From NCBI GenBank assembly GCA_963797765.1, contig CAWCQU010000002.1, positions 1,488,001 through 1,552,000 on the forward strand: 64,000 bases of DNA, given 5' to 3'. The stretch is from JBGPTK01 sp963797765. GTDB lineage: Bacteria > Acidobacteriota > Terriglobia > Acidiferrales > UBA7541. The notes below the pieces were generated by a model, which did no database searches, was not told the DNA's origin, and saw only the letters and a program-made list of their open reading frames with translations. Shown here piece after piece: positions 9,633 to 18,607 of this stretch (the first letter of the stretch is position 1; every line of letters begins with the position of its first letter). The translations under genes were made by a program, and so were the position numbers.

Positions 9633-10604
9633 GTGCCACTTCGTCTGCGCCATCTGCTCGGGATCGAATCTCTTAGCGCCGGACAGATTAATTTTCTCCT
9701 CGAACAATCCAAACCATTCCAGGAATTCCAGCGGCACCCATTGAAGAAATTGGCAACCTTGCGCGGCAAAACGGTCGCCCTGGCATTTTTCGAGCCGTCC
9801 ACCCGCACCCGCATCAGCTTTGGCACCGCAGCCTCACGGCTGGGCGCCGACACGATGAACCTGCAGGCGGAATCCTCCAGCCTGAAGAAGGGCGAATCGC
9901 TGCTGGATACGGCACGCACTCTCGACGCGATGAAGCCGGATTGCATCGTGATGCGCCACAGTTCATCTGGCGCGGCCGAATTCGTCTCCCGGCAGCTCGA
10001 AATTCCCATCGTCAATGCCGGCGACGGTGCGCACGAGCATCCCACCCAGGCGCTTCTGGATGCTCTTACCATTCGCGATCGCAAAGGCCGCCTGGACAAT
10101 TGGAATGTCACCATCCTGGGCGACATTCTCCACAGCCGCGTGGCGCGGTCGAATATTCACCTGCTTTCGAAATTCGGCACCCGAATCACTCTCTGCGGGC
10201 CGGCTATGTGGATTCCGCGGGAGTTGGAATGTCTGGGCCCCGATATCCGCCGCGTTACGGCTATCGAGGATGCCCTTGCCGATGCTGATGTACTGATCGT
10301 CCTGCGCATGCAGCAGGAACGAATGCACGAGCCGGCCCTGGCGCTCGAGGAATATATTCTGGGCTACCAGCTCACCGCACAGCGCCTGCGTATCGCTCGC
10401 TCGGATGCCATCGTGTTGCATCCGGGGCCGATCATCCGCGGTCTCGAAATCGATCCCGTGGTGGCGGATAGCCCGCAATCCTGCATCCTCGAGCAGGTAA
10501 CCAACGGCCTGGCGGTGCGCATGGCCTTGCTCTTTATGCTGCTCGGCACCGCGAGCCCCGAAACTAAAGATCCCATCAAGGATCCCTCAAATGCTGCTGA
10601 TTAA
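9633..10604 (+). CDS. pyrB: Aspartate carbamoyltransferase catalytic subunit
   Basis: Condenses carbamoyl phosphate with aspartate to give carbamoyl aspartate. The 323-residue protein starts with GTG and has the carbamoyl-phosphate loop FFEPSTRTRISF (residues 52-63), the SSLKKGESLLDTARTL segment, HEHPTQALLDALTI, and the aspartate-binding HPGPIIRGLEI. No regulatory pyrI subunit follows, consistent with the PyrB type found with pyrR and pyrC. Its 3' end overlaps the pyrC start by 14 bases, indicating translational coupling. Confidence 0.95.
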   Translation: MPLRLRHLLGIESLSAGQINFLLEQSKPFQEFQRHPLKKLATLRGKTVALAFFEPSTRTRISFGTAASRLGADTMNLQAESSSLKKGESLLDTARTLDAMKPDCIVMRHSSSGAAEFVSRQLEIPIVNAGDGAHEHPTQALLDALTIRDRKGRLDNWNVTILGDILHSRVARSNIHLLSKFGTRITLCGPAMWIPRELECLGPDIRRVTAIEDALADADVLIVLRMQQERMHEPALALEEYILGYQLTAQRLRIARSDAIVLHPGPIIRGLEIDPVVADSPQSCILEQVTNGLAVRMALLFMLLGTASPETKDPIKDPSNAAD

Positions 10605-11856
10605 GAACGGCCGGGTGATCGATCCCGCCTCAAACACCGACGCGACGCTGGATGTTTTGCTGGATGGCGGAAGCATCTCGAAAACGGGCGCGTCGTTATC
10701 TGCAAAAGGGGCCGAGGTCTTCGACGCCACGGGAATGGTCGTGGCGCCGGGTTTTATCGATCTGCATTGCCATCTGCGCGAACCGGGACAGGAACTCTCC
10801 GAAACGATCGAAACCGGCACGCGCGCCGCTGCTCGCGGAGGCTTCACCGCCGTTTGCCCGATGCCCAACACGCATCCGGTGAACGACAACGCGTCGGTAA
10901 CGCGATACATGGTCGAACGCGCGGCCGCCGCCGGACATGTGCGAGTCTGGCCGATCGGCGCGGCTTCCAAAGAAAGCAAGGGCGAGGCGCTCTCCGAAAT
11001 CATGGCCATGAAGGAAGCCGGGGCTGTTGCGGTGAGCGACGACGGCAAGCCGATCGCCACGGCTCGATTGGTGCGCCAGGTGATGGATTATTGCCGCTCG
11101 TTGAATTTGCCGGTAGTTGAACATTGCGAAGATCCATCGCTCGCCGCTGGTGGCGTGATGCGCGAAGGAGCGCGATCAATTCGCCTCGGCCTGAAGGGAA
11201 TTCCCGCGGCTTCGGAATCCATTTGCGTCGAACGCGATATTGAAATGTCGGCGCTCACCGGTTGCCGGCTGCACATTGCGCACATGTCGGCGCGCGCGTC
11301 TTTGGATCATGTGCGCGCGGCAAAGCGAAACGGACTTCCCGTAACATGCGAAGTCACACCCCATCATTTCACGCTGATCGATGAAGACGTGATCTACGAC
11401 TCGCGCTACAAAATGAATCCGCCGCTTGGCTCCCGCGAAGATCGCGAAGCGCTGCTCGAAGGTTTCGCCGACGGCTCGATCGATGCGATTGCCACCGACC
11501 ACGCGCCGCATCATCCGGCAAGTAAAGACGTGGAATTCGATCGCGCTCCTTTCGGCATTACAGGTTTTGAAACGGCGCTTTCGCTGGCGCTGGAACAGTT
11601 GTTCCACTCCGGCCGTATCCCGCTCTCGCGGTTGGTTGAGCTTTTCACCACAGGGCCAGCGCGCGTCCTGGGAATGGAACGAAAAATTGCCGCCGGCGAG
11701 CCCGCCGATTTGACGATCTTTTCGCTCGAGCATGCTTGGACGTTCCGTGCCTCGGAATCTGCCAGCCGCTCGCGGAATTCTCCTTTCGACGGTCGCGAGT
11801 TTCGCGGCGCCCCAATGGCCACAATTGTCGATGGAAAATTCGCCTATCGCCGCTGA
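10591..11856 (+). CDS. pyrC: Dihydroorotase, type I
   Basis: This zinc amidohydrolase cyclises carbamoyl aspartate to dihydroorotate. The 421-residue length and DLHCHLREPG metal motif (His59, His61) identify the long type I (class of AAC/PyrC in Gram-positives), followed by ARGGFTAVCPMPNTHP, EVTPHHFTL and the catalytic IATDHAPHHP. It begins inside the last codons of pyrB. With pyrR and pyrB upstream and pyrD and pyrF divergent, the locus covers the pathway except carA, carB and pyrE. Confidence 0.95.
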   Translation: MLLIKNGRVIDPASNTDATLDVLLDGGSISKTGASLSAKGAEVFDATGMVVAPGFIDLHCHLREPGQELSETIETGTRAAARGGFTAVCPMPNTHPVNDNASVTRYMVERAAAAGHVRVWPIGAASKESKGEALSEIMAMKEAGAVAVSDDGKPIATARLVRQVMDYCRSLNLPVVEHCEDPSLAAGGVMREGARSIRLGLKGIPAASESICVERDIEMSALTGCRLHIAHMSARASLDHVRAAKRNGLPVTCEVTPHHFTLIDEDVIYDSRYKMNPPLGSREDREALLEGFADGSIDAIATDHAPHHPASKDVEFDRAPFGITGFETALSLALEQLFHSGRIPLSRLVELFTTGPARVLGMERKIAAGEPADLTIFSLEHAWTFRASESASRSRNSPFDGREFRGAPMATIVDGKFAYRR

Positions 11857-11955
11857 TCGGCAAGCTTCAAATATTCTAAGGCCTGGGCGGCCAGCCGGGT
11901 TATAATCGCGCCAGCCGAAAGCCTCGTCCCCCGCTTAGAACTACGAGGAGGTCCC

Positions 11956-12492
11956 ATGTCCCGCCGATGGCATCCCTATTTCCTAGTCATCGCAATCGTG
12001 TTTGTAAGTGTGTCCATAGCTCATGGGCAGGCAGCCGCTGAGTATGGGGCCATGACTGCGAAGATGGGAGCTGCAACCGCTGCCGCGGGAAAGGTTCCGC
12101 TTCCCACCATAGTAATCCCTGGCGGTTCGGCGCCAGCAGCCAGGAAATCATCGGCGCCTGCGCCTGCTCCCGCGGCAAGCGTCCCTTCGCGCCTGCCGAC
12201 CGCGGACGAAGCTGCTGCTGCGAATCGACTTGGCCTGGAAAGGCGCGCCGGGCCGGAAGGCGCGGACATTTTATTCACTTCCGTGCCGGAGCACGCGCAG
12301 GTCTTTATCGATACTCAATTCGTCGGCGTCGCTCCCCTGAAATTGAAGCTTGCGCCCGGGCATCACCGTGTCTACGTAACCGCGCCGAATATGCTGGCGA
12401 GCGACCAGTTCATCGACGTGGCTCCCAAACAGATCCGCGAGATTGTACTTTCACTCAATCCGCGCGCACCCAAGCGAGTCGAAACGCACTAG
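11956..12492 (+). CDS. Secreted PEGA-domain protein
   Basis: The 178-residue protein has a signal peptide (YFLVIAIVFVSVSIAHGQ), an Ala/Pro-rich low-complexity linker around residues 50-75, and a C-terminal PEGA domain (ILFTSVPEHAQVFIDTQFVG through LAPGHHRVYVTAPN). PEGA domains are beta-rich extracytoplasmic modules, often in surface-associated proteins; no enzymatic activity is expected. A strong ribosome site (GGAGG) lies just before the ATG. It follows pyrC by 99 bases and probably has its own promoter. Confidence 0.75.
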   Translation: MSRRWHPYFLVIAIVFVSVSIAHGQAAAEYGAMTAKMGAATAAAGKVPLPTIVIPGGSAPAARKSSAPAPAPAASVPSRLPTADEAAAANRLGLERRAGPEGADILFTSVPEHAQVFIDTQFVGVAPLKLKLAPGHHRVYVTAPNMLASDQFIDVAPKQIREIVLSLNPRAPKRVETH

Positions 12493-12636
12493 ATCATCGC
12501 GTTTCGACTTTAAAACGACGGGGACCGATTTCCGTCCTATATTCATCAACGTAAAAACCATTTGAATTGAAATCGCAATTTATGAAATAAGTTCCTGTCT
12601 GTGAAGTTTCCCGGAAAGTTCTCCACAGGAGCCTTT

Positions 12637-13484
12637 ATGCAATACGGCTTCGTCCTGCCTGACATCGACCTGCAAAACATCGGCAGTTTGGCACGGGAAG
12701 CGGAGGAGGCCGGCTGGGACGGAGTTTTCATCCCCGACTGCATTTCCATTGAAACCAAAAACGTTCCCGCCTTTCCCTTTTTTGATCCGTGGGTGGCCTT
12801 GGGGCTCGTTGCCGTCGCCACCAGCCGCATTCGTTTTGGCACCATGGTCACGGCGGTCTCCGCGCCGGCGTCCGTGGAAATTGGCCCGAGAGACGATGAC
12901 GCTCGATCATCTTTCGAATGGTCGCTTGATTCTTGCCGTCGGGCTGGGCGCCGCAGCCGACGATGCCGGTTTCTACAAAGTGGGCGAAAAGATGGACCTG
13001 AAGACTCGCGCCGAATTGCTCGATGAAGGATTGGAAATCCTCGCTGGATGCTGGAGCGGAAAACCATTCAGCTTCCGTGGAAAACACTATCAAGTGGACG
13101 AATATGACCCTGGTGCCGCCCTCAATCCAATCACCGCGGATACCCATGTGGGTGGTCGGCGTCTGGCCAAAAACAAAATCCATGAATCGCGCGCTGCGCT
13201 GGGACGGTATTATTCCGCAGAAATACAAGCCGCAGGCCAGCGACATATACATGAAGCCGGAGGAAATTTCGGGCGTGCGCGACTTCGTGAAACAGAATCG
13301 CAAAGGGCCGGGAGCGTTCGAGATCATCGCATCGGGAACTACCTCGGGAAACAACCGCAAGCGCGCATTTGAAGAGGTTCAGCCATACGCGGAGGCCGGC
13401 ACAACCTGGTGGCTGGAAGCGATGTGGGGCGCCTCCCTGGAAAAGGTGCGCACCCGAATCCAGCAAGGCCCCCCGCGGGAATAG
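12637..13484 (+). CDS. LLM-class flavin/F420-dependent oxidoreductase, frame broken by two extra bases
   Basis: Three overlapping frames together encode one luciferase-like monooxygenase family protein. They are MQYGFVLPDIDLQNIGSLA to FGTMVTAVS, then RRRPWKLARETMTLDHLSNG to FRGKHYQVDE, then MTLVPPSIQSPRIPMWVVG to the end. Removing one base at about 12862 and one at about 13103 gives exactly 282 codons (281 residues plus stop), a normal family length. Such enzymes form a TIM barrel and use reduced FMN or F420. The substrate is unknown. As printed the gene is not translatable; sequence error or decay are both possible. Confidence 0.8.
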
Positions 13485-13571
13485 AACCGCCTTCACGGCC
13501 CAACACCACGGTTTGATGGCTCGCAGAAAAAGTCGACTGGCCGAGAATTCTAGGAAAATGAGGAAGCCATC

Positions 13572-13871
13572 ATGCCAATGTTGAAACCACCGCATCCGGG
13601 AGAATTTATCCGGACTGAAATCATAGCGCCCCTCGGTCTCTCCGTGACCGCAGCCGCTGAAGTACTCGACGTATCCCGTCCCGCGCTATCCAGCCTGCTG
13701 AACGGCCGGGCTGACTTATCCGGAGACATGGCCCTTCGAATCGAGAAGGCATTTGGTCCCAAGATGGACACGCTGATGCGAATGCAGTCCGCCTACGATA
13801 TTGCAAGGACCCGCAAGCGCCAGAGCAAAATTCGCATCCGCCGCTACCGCCCCGCTGAAGCGCTGGCCTAG
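13572..13871 (+). CDS. higA: HigA-family antitoxin, no toxin gene adjacent
   Basis: The 99-residue protein matches HigA-type addiction antidotes: PPHPGEFIRTEIIAPLGLSV followed by a helix-turn-helix (TAAAEVLDVSRPALSSLLNG) and DMALRIEKAFG. HigA binds DNA and neutralises the RNase HigB, which is usually encoded directly upstream. The 87 bases before this gene are too short for higB and none follows, so this is an orphan antitoxin or a stand-alone XRE regulator. A basic tail (RTRKRQSKIRIRRYR) may add nucleic-acid binding. Confidence 0.8.
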   Translation: MPMLKPPHPGEFIRTEIIAPLGLSVTAAAEVLDVSRPALSSLLNGRADLSGDMALRIEKAFGPKMDTLMRMQSAYDIARTRKRQSKIRIRRYRPAEALA

Positions 13872-13962
13872 CTGACCAGGGAACGGTGCCTGCAAATACG
13901 ACCAGGAGTCATTCCTCTCTCGCGTACACCATCCTGGGAGACAATCGCTGTAGAATGAAACA

Positions 13963-14421
13963 ATGGGCACTACCCCAAGCATGCCCGCGTTTCGAGAGCC
14001 AGGCGCCGTTGCGAAGATATTTAACCGCACATTCGGGTTCCTGGTTGGGCTTGGCCTCGGCGCGAAATATAATTACTTGCTTCAAGTTCGCGGCCGCAAG
14101 AGCGGGCGCATCTATTCCACTCCCATCGACCTGCTGGAGTTCGAAGGAAAACGGTTTCTAGTTGCGCCCCGGGGACGAACCCAATGGGTGCGCAACGCGG
14201 AATCCGCTGGAGAAGTCACGCTCAAGCGCGGAGCAACGCGGCTGAAATTCCGGCTGCGGGCAATCCCGGATGAAGAGAAGCCGGAACTCTTGAAGGAATA
14301 TCTCGATCGCTTTGCAACCGCCGTGCAGGGATACTTTCCTGTCCCGAAAGGGTCGCCCCCTCAGGCTTTCGCCAATCTCACCGAACATTACCCTGTGTTT
14401 GAGCTTCTTCCAGCCGAATAA
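13963..14421 (+). CDS. Deazaflavin-dependent nitroreductase (DDN) family protein
   Basis: The 152-residue product has the split beta-barrel signature of the DDN/Rv3547-like family: YNYLLQVRGRKSGRIYSTPIDLLEF, then FLVAPRGRTQWVRNAESAG and FELLPAE at the end. Members bind F420 or FMN and reduce quinones or nitro compounds. With an LLM-class oxidoreductase about 500 bases upstream it hints at F420 use, but no F420 biosynthesis gene is in the window, so the cofactor is unproven. Confidence 0.8.
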   Translation: MGTTPSMPAFREPGAVAKIFNRTFGFLVGLGLGAKYNYLLQVRGRKSGRIYSTPIDLLEFEGKRFLVAPRGRTQWVRNAESAGEVTLKRGATRLKFRLRAIPDEEKPELLKEYLDRFATAVQGYFPVPKGSPPQAFANLTEHYPVFELLPAE

Positions 14422-14488
14422 CAAGAGCACCACGAAGCGAAATCTCTTTCGGAGTTTCCATGTGCCCGAAAATGAATCCTGAACATTC

Positions 14489-14860
14489 CTACATAGGGAC
14501 GGAGCCGGAGCTTCGGAACATGGCGAAGGGTATACCGTCGGGGTCGACGGCCACCGCCATCTCGTCGCCTCCCGGCAATGTTTGAGGCGGAATCACAATA
14601 TGCGCGCCCAATTGTTCTGCTTTCTTTGCGTGAGCCTTCACATCCGGCACGCGCATAAAAAGCTGCACCATGCTGTGGCCTTCTTTTTCAGAAATCGGCC
14701 AGATGCCGCCATTGATACCGTCCCTGCTGGTTGTATCCACTTGCCGGTAGCCCAGGGGATTGTCTCCAGAAATCTTCCAACCGAAGAGCGCGGAATAAAA
14801 TTCCTCCAGCTTTTTCGGTTGTTTGGTCAGGATCTGCCAGTGCATCACGGGATCAGCCAT
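14489..14860 (-). CDS. Glyoxalase/VOC-fold protein
   Basis: A 123-residue vicinal-oxygen-chelate protein: MHWQILTKQPKKLEEFYSALFGWKI, INGGIWPI, and the closing AVAVDPDGIPFAMFRSS with the beta-alpha-beta-beta-beta repeat. Metal ligands cannot be assigned with confidence. The start ATG overlaps the stop of the preceding regulator gene (ATGGCTGA), so translation is coupled. In acidobacteria such pairs are often of unknown function. Confidence 0.82.
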   Translation of the reverse strand: MADPVMHWQILTKQPKKLEEFYSALFGWKISGDNPLGYRQVDTTSRDGINGGIWPISEKEGHSMVQLFMRVPDVKAHAKKAEQLGAHIVIPPQTLPGGDEMAVAVDPDGIPFAMFRSSGSVPM

Positions 14861-15680
14861 TCGTTTCTCCTTTAATCTGCTTGAGGGTAGTGACGGGAAA
14901 TAGAGAGACCTCCACTTGATAGACATCGTCCTTGCGTTCGCCTTCGGCTGCCAGCGAACGCATTTCGCTCAGGAAGTCTTCCGCCAGAACTTTTAACCGG
15001 GAAAGTTTCGTCGAATCGAGTGCGACGATCATGTGGCTGTGAAACCGCTCGCCGCTCGGAACGCGTTCTAGCGCCTCGATGATGAAGCGATGGACATCCT
15101 GGTTGATCTGATTGCTGGCGGTCTCGGTCAAGGCGGCACTGCGAAATTCGGCGTCGCCGGATTTGTCAAGCCAGCGGTTCGCTTCGCGCATCTCGAGCAG
15201 CCGCAAACGCAATAAGCGCTGCAGCGCAACGTTCACTTCCGCAACGGAAATTCCGAGCGTTTTGGCGATCCAGCGCGAGTCCGTCTGGAATCCCTTGATC
15301 TGAATCAGCTCTAAAATTGCCAGGTGATACCACGCGGAAAGAAGCTGAAACGTATCCAGGTCCAGCGAAACGCTGCGAATATTTTCCGGCGCGCGGCTTG
15401 AACGCGTTCCCCTTTTCAGGATTTGCGCATAAACCTGAATTGCCTCATCGCTCAACCCGATGCGTTTTCCGATGGCGGCGAGAGCCCGAGGGGAGAGCTT
15501 TCGCTTGCTGCGCATCACCTGCGAAAGCGTGGAGTGGTCGATTCCCAATTGTTTTGCAAACGAGCGCAGAGAATAGCGATGGTTTCGTGCTGTCGCCGCC
15601 TGGAAACGTTCGCGCAACAACGCGGGAAGATCGAACTCAGCGCGGGAAACGGCGGGAACGGAGGTCCTCGAGGTCTTCAC
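14853..15680 (-). CDS. TIGR02147/DUF4423-family regulator
   Basis: The 275-residue protein begins with a helix-turn-helix region (YSLRSFAKQLGIDHSTLSQVMRSKRKLS) followed by the long C-terminal domain typical of TIGR02147 proteins (LLSAWYHLAILELIQIKGFQTDSRWIAKTLGIS, then ...VALDSTKLSRLKVLAEDFLSEM). The family was first noted in Fibrobacter and is expanded in several phyla; it is taken to regulate transcription. It is translationally coupled to the VOC gene downstream, which may be its target or sensor partner. Confidence 0.8.
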   Translation of the reverse strand: MKTSRTSVPAVSRAEFDLPALLRERFQAATARNHRYSLRSFAKQLGIDHSTLSQVMRSKRKLSPRALAAIGKRIGLSDEAIQVYAQILKRGTRSSRAPENIRSVSLDLDTFQLLSAWYHLAILELIQIKGFQTDSRWIAKTLGISVAEVNVALQRLLRLRLLEMREANRWLDKSGDAEFRSAALTETASNQINQDVHRFIIEALERVPSGERFHSHMIVALDSTKLSRLKVLAEDFLSEMRSLAAEGERKDDVYQVEVSLFPVTTLKQIKGETNG

Positions 15681-15827
15681 GAAAACAGCTTAGTGAAGAA
15701 CCGGCGGAGTGGCAATCAACTTGTCCCAAAAGTGGGGCAGATATTTGCCCCACTTTTGGCATGCGAATTGATGCGGTGAAAAGCAGGATTGGCTCGCGAG
15801 TCGCGAACGAAATGTTTGGGAATGCGA

Positions 15828-16709
15828 TTAGTGAGCGGCTGGTTCGGCGGCGGGATGCATGCCGTGCTGCGGCACTTCGTGGACGCCGCGCGCCGGAGGT
15901 TCCAGGTGGAACCGGAAAAAATGATTCAAAGGGCCTGGGCCCTTGCCGATCGCGTAGCTTTTTTCCATCGCTTTGGTGACGTAGGCCTTTGCCAGGATCA
16001 CGGCATCACGGATTTGCAGCCCGCTGGCCAGCTGAGCCGCCACCGCGGATGAGAATGTGCACCCTGAGCCATGAGTATTTTCGGTTTTGATGTGGTCGCC
16101 CTCGAACGCATTGATCTCCGTTCCCTCGCAGAGCACATCCGTGGGCTTGGACATATGCCCGCCCTTGACGATGACAGTCTTTGCGCCCATCTCGATCAAT
16201 TTTTGTGCGGCGGCTTTCATCGACGCAACATCTTTAATTTCAATTCCAGTGAGCAACTCCGCTTCCGGAATATTCGGCATAACCACGCTCACCCGCTTCA
16301 GCAGTTCATCGCGCAGAAACCGGATTCCGCTGGCATCGAGCAACTCCACTCCGCCCGTACTCGCGCGCAAAACCGGGTCGAGCACCACGTGCGCGAATTT
16401 TCCCCGGTCAAGAAATTCAGCCACTATCGCCGCATTGGCGCGGTTGCCGAGCATTCCAATTTTTACCGCCGCGATCGAAACGTCCTCCAGAATCGCATCG
16501 AGTTGCGCGCGCAGCGTGGAGGGCGAGGTGGGATTCGTCGCTTGCACGCCATGCGAAGACTGCACCGTCAGCGCCGTCACGGCAGCCACTCCGTAACAAT
16601 TGTGCGCCGCGAATGTCTTCAAATCGGCGGCAACGCCCGCGCCGCACGAAGGATCGAAACCCGAGATCGTCAAAAGAATTGGTGGAGGTTGGTTGGTATG
16701 GTTATTCAA
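15828..16709 (-). CDS. thiD: Hydroxymethylpyrimidine/phosphomethylpyrimidine kinase
   Basis: ThiD phosphorylates HMP to HMP-P and HMP-PP for thiamine synthesis. The ribokinase-fold marks are LTISGFDPSCGAGVAADLKTF, HVVLDPVLRAS, VVMPNIPEAELLTG, VIVKGGH and the anion hole NTHGSGCTFSSAVAA. I chose TTG 16709, which follows GGGAGAAA at good spacing, rather than an ATG at 16838 that would add an atypical Ala-rich stretch and run through a strong hairpin. The C-terminus carries a His/Pro-rich tail. No other thi gene is nearby and no TPP riboswitch was found upstream. Confidence 0.9.
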   Translation of the reverse strand: MNNHTNQPPPILLTISGFDPSCGAGVAADLKTFAAHNCYGVAAVTALTVQSSHGVQATNPTSPSTLRAQLDAILEDVSIAAVKIGMLGNRANAAIVAEFLDRGKFAHVVLDPVLRASTGGVELLDASGIRFLRDELLKRVSVVMPNIPEAELLTGIEIKDVASMKAAAQKLIEMGAKTVIVKGGHMSKPTDVLCEGTEINAFEGDHIKTENTHGSGCTFSSAVAAQLASGLQIRDAVILAKAYVTKAMEKSYAIGKGPGPLNHFFRFHLEPPARGVHEVPQHGMHPAAEPAAH

Positions 16710-16739
16710 CGATTGTTTCTCCCTGCTTAAGGCAAAATC

Positions 16740-16772
16740 GCCGGCGTTCGCTGCGGCAGCAGCGAACCCGGC
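16740..16772 (-). promoter_or_regulatory. Strong leader hairpin before thiD
   Basis: A near-perfect inverted repeat: a 5-bp outer stem (GCCGG/CCGGC), one bulged base, a 9-bp inner stem (GTTCGCTGC/GCAGCGAAC) and a 4-base loop. On the thiD strand it is followed by GATTTT. It could be a weak intrinsic terminator or attenuator 31 bases before the thiD start, or a terminator for transcription entering from gdh. Its function is not shown. Confidence 0.5.
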
Positions 16773-17005
16773 TAAACGAAATGTACTCGCCTTGTTTCCG
16801 CGAACGCAAGGGGAAATTTTGGTTTGCAAATGGCGCAAAGAAGATTTCGATCGTAAAATTCAGGATTTTCCGCTGAAAGACCCAGATGTTGGGGCCAAGC
16901 GCAGAGCACCGCCAGATGTAGCGACCCCCAAAACAAACGCGCGCCTGTGGAAATCTTTCGAAATTCAAAAATCCCATGCCACGAGGGAATGATTTCTTCA
17001 AATCG

Positions 17006-18304
17006 CTATGGAAATAGTCCGCGAACCGTGGTGGCGTCCGCCACGCGGCCAACCGCCAGAATGTAAGCGCCCGTGCGCATGTGAACGTGGTGGCGGCGGG
17101 CCATCTCGTGCACATCGTTAAAGGCCCGGCGGATCACCAACTCGAGCCGCGCATTCACTTCTTCTCGCGACCAGAAATATCCCTGCAGATCCTGCGCCCA
17201 TTCGAAATAACTTACCGTTACGCCCCCGGCGTTGGCTAGAATATCCGGCAGAATCGTGATCCCCTTGCGCGCCAGCACTTCATCGGCGTGCGGAGTGGTG
17301 GGACCGTTGGCGGCTTCGGCAACAATCTTCGCCTTGATTTGCTCCGCATTGTTCAGTGTGATCGCATTTTCCAGCGCGGCCGGAACCAAAATATCGCACT
17401 TCAGCGCGAGCAGGTCGTCATTCGAAATGCGCGAAGTGCCCGGCATTCCCACCACGGTTCCGGAGCGTTCTTTATAGCGCGATGCCTTCATGGGATCGAT
17501 TCCGCGCGAATTGAAAACTCCTCCGCGTGAATCGCTGATGGCGATGATCTTGGCTTTCTTTTCAAAGAAAAGCCGCGCGGCCAGCGATCCCGCATTGCCG
17601 AATCCCTGAATCGCCACCGTTGCCCCGCGCAGCGACATTCTCTTTACTTTACACGCCTCTTCCGCCGCGATCAGGCATCCTCGCGCGGTGGCGTCGTTCC
17701 GCCCTTCCGATCCGCCGATCGAAAGCGGCTTCCCAGTCACCACTCCCAGCGAGGAGTAGCCCACCATCATGGAATAGGTATCCATCATCCAGGCCATGGT
17801 CTGCGCGTCGGTGTAAACGTCGGGCGCCGGAATATCTTTCTCCGGCCCGATGATCGGCAGGATTTCCGAGGTGTAACGGCGGGTCATCCGCTCGAGTTCG
17901 CTTTTGCTCATCCGTTTCGGATCGCAAATGATTCCGCCTTTGGCGCCTCCGTAAGGGATGTTCACCGTAGCGGTCTTCCACGTCATCCATGCGGCGAGCG
18001 CTTTCACTTCATCCAGCGTAACGTTTGGATGGTAGCGAAGGCCGCCCTTGGCGGGGCCCCGGGCGACGTTGTGTTGCACGCGGAAGCCGGTGAACACTTT
18101 CACCTGGCCATTGTCCATTTTGGTGGGAACGGAAACTTCCAGGATGCGCTTGGGCGTTCGCAATACCTGCCGCAGCCCCTGATCCAATTTCAAATGCTCG
18201 GCCGCAATGTCAAATTGAATTTGTGCGATGCGAAATGGATTCAACTCTTCGCGCGGCGCCATCCGCGGAATCGGTTGAGAAACTACCTTGGCGACCGTCA
18301 CCAT
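17006..18304 (-). CDS. gdhA: Glu/Leu/Phe/Val family dehydrogenase (glutamate dehydrogenase)
   Basis: The 432-residue enzyme interconverts glutamate and 2-oxoglutarate plus ammonium. It has the catalytic-lysine region ARGPAKGGLRYHPNVTLDEV, IPYGGAKGGIICDP, GPEKDIPAPDVYTD and the nucleotide-binding VAIQGFGNAGSLAA, with VSYFEWAQDLQGYFW near the end. Length fits the hexameric NAD(P) enzyme of about 430 residues. It lies between thiD and a small YHS protein, with no operon partner. Confidence 0.92.
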   Translation of the reverse strand: MVTVAKVVSQPIPRMAPREELNPFRIAQIQFDIAAEHLKLDQGLRQVLRTPKRILEVSVPTKMDNGQVKVFTGFRVQHNVARGPAKGGLRYHPNVTLDEVKALAAWMTWKTATVNIPYGGAKGGIICDPKRMSKSELERMTRRYTSEILPIIGPEKDIPAPDVYTDAQTMAWMMDTYSMMVGYSSLGVVTGKPLSIGGSEGRNDATARGCLIAAEEACKVKRMSLRGATVAIQGFGNAGSLAARLFFEKKAKIIAISDSRGGVFNSRGIDPMKASRYKERSGTVVGMPGTSRISNDDLLALKCDILVPAALENAITLNNAEQIKAKIVAEAANGPTTPHADEVLARKGITILPDILANAGGVTVSYFEWAQDLQGYFWSREEVNARLELVIRRAFNDVHEMARRHHVHMRTGAYILAVGRVADATTVRGLFP

Positions 18305-18322
18305 TTTCTATGCCTCCTGAGG

Positions 18323-18607
18323 TTACGCGCCTGCCGCCTGCGACCGCGAATTTAGGAAATGTTCGCGGCACTCGATCGAACAAAAATGAATATCCTGGCC
18401 CGCCTGCTGCAAAGTGATAGCGATCTTCGATGAGACGTGCATCCCGCAAACCGGATCGCGCACTAGACGCAACGGTTCCGCGCTTGCCGGTTGGTGTTGA
18501 CGCCGCTGCTCACGCGGCTTCAAAAACCAGCCGAGAAGCTTTCGACCCAACCATGTCACAAGGAAAAACCAGAACAGGAACCGAATCACGCGGCCCAAAA
18601 ACTTCAC
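18323..18607 (-). CDS. Small membrane protein with YHS-like cysteine motif (PP0621-like)
   Basis: The 94-residue protein has an N-terminal membrane helix (VIRFLFWFFLVTWLGRKLLG) and a C-terminal domain with LVRDPVCGMHVSSKIAI and HFCSIECREHFL, giving Cys residues spaced as in YHS/TRASH metal-binding modules. It resembles the PP0621 family, whose role is unknown. It is 18 bases upstream of gdhA and may be co-transcribed. Confidence 0.75.
   Translation of the reverse strand: MKFLGRVIRFLFWFFLVTWLGRKLLGWFLKPREQRRQHQPASAEPLRLVRDPVCGMHVSSKIAITLQQAGQDIHFCSIECREHFLNSRSQAAGA

Noticed and set aside
16773..16990. TPP riboswitch before thiD
   Set aside because: The CTGAGA and ACCTGATCTGG-type segments of the thi box are missing.
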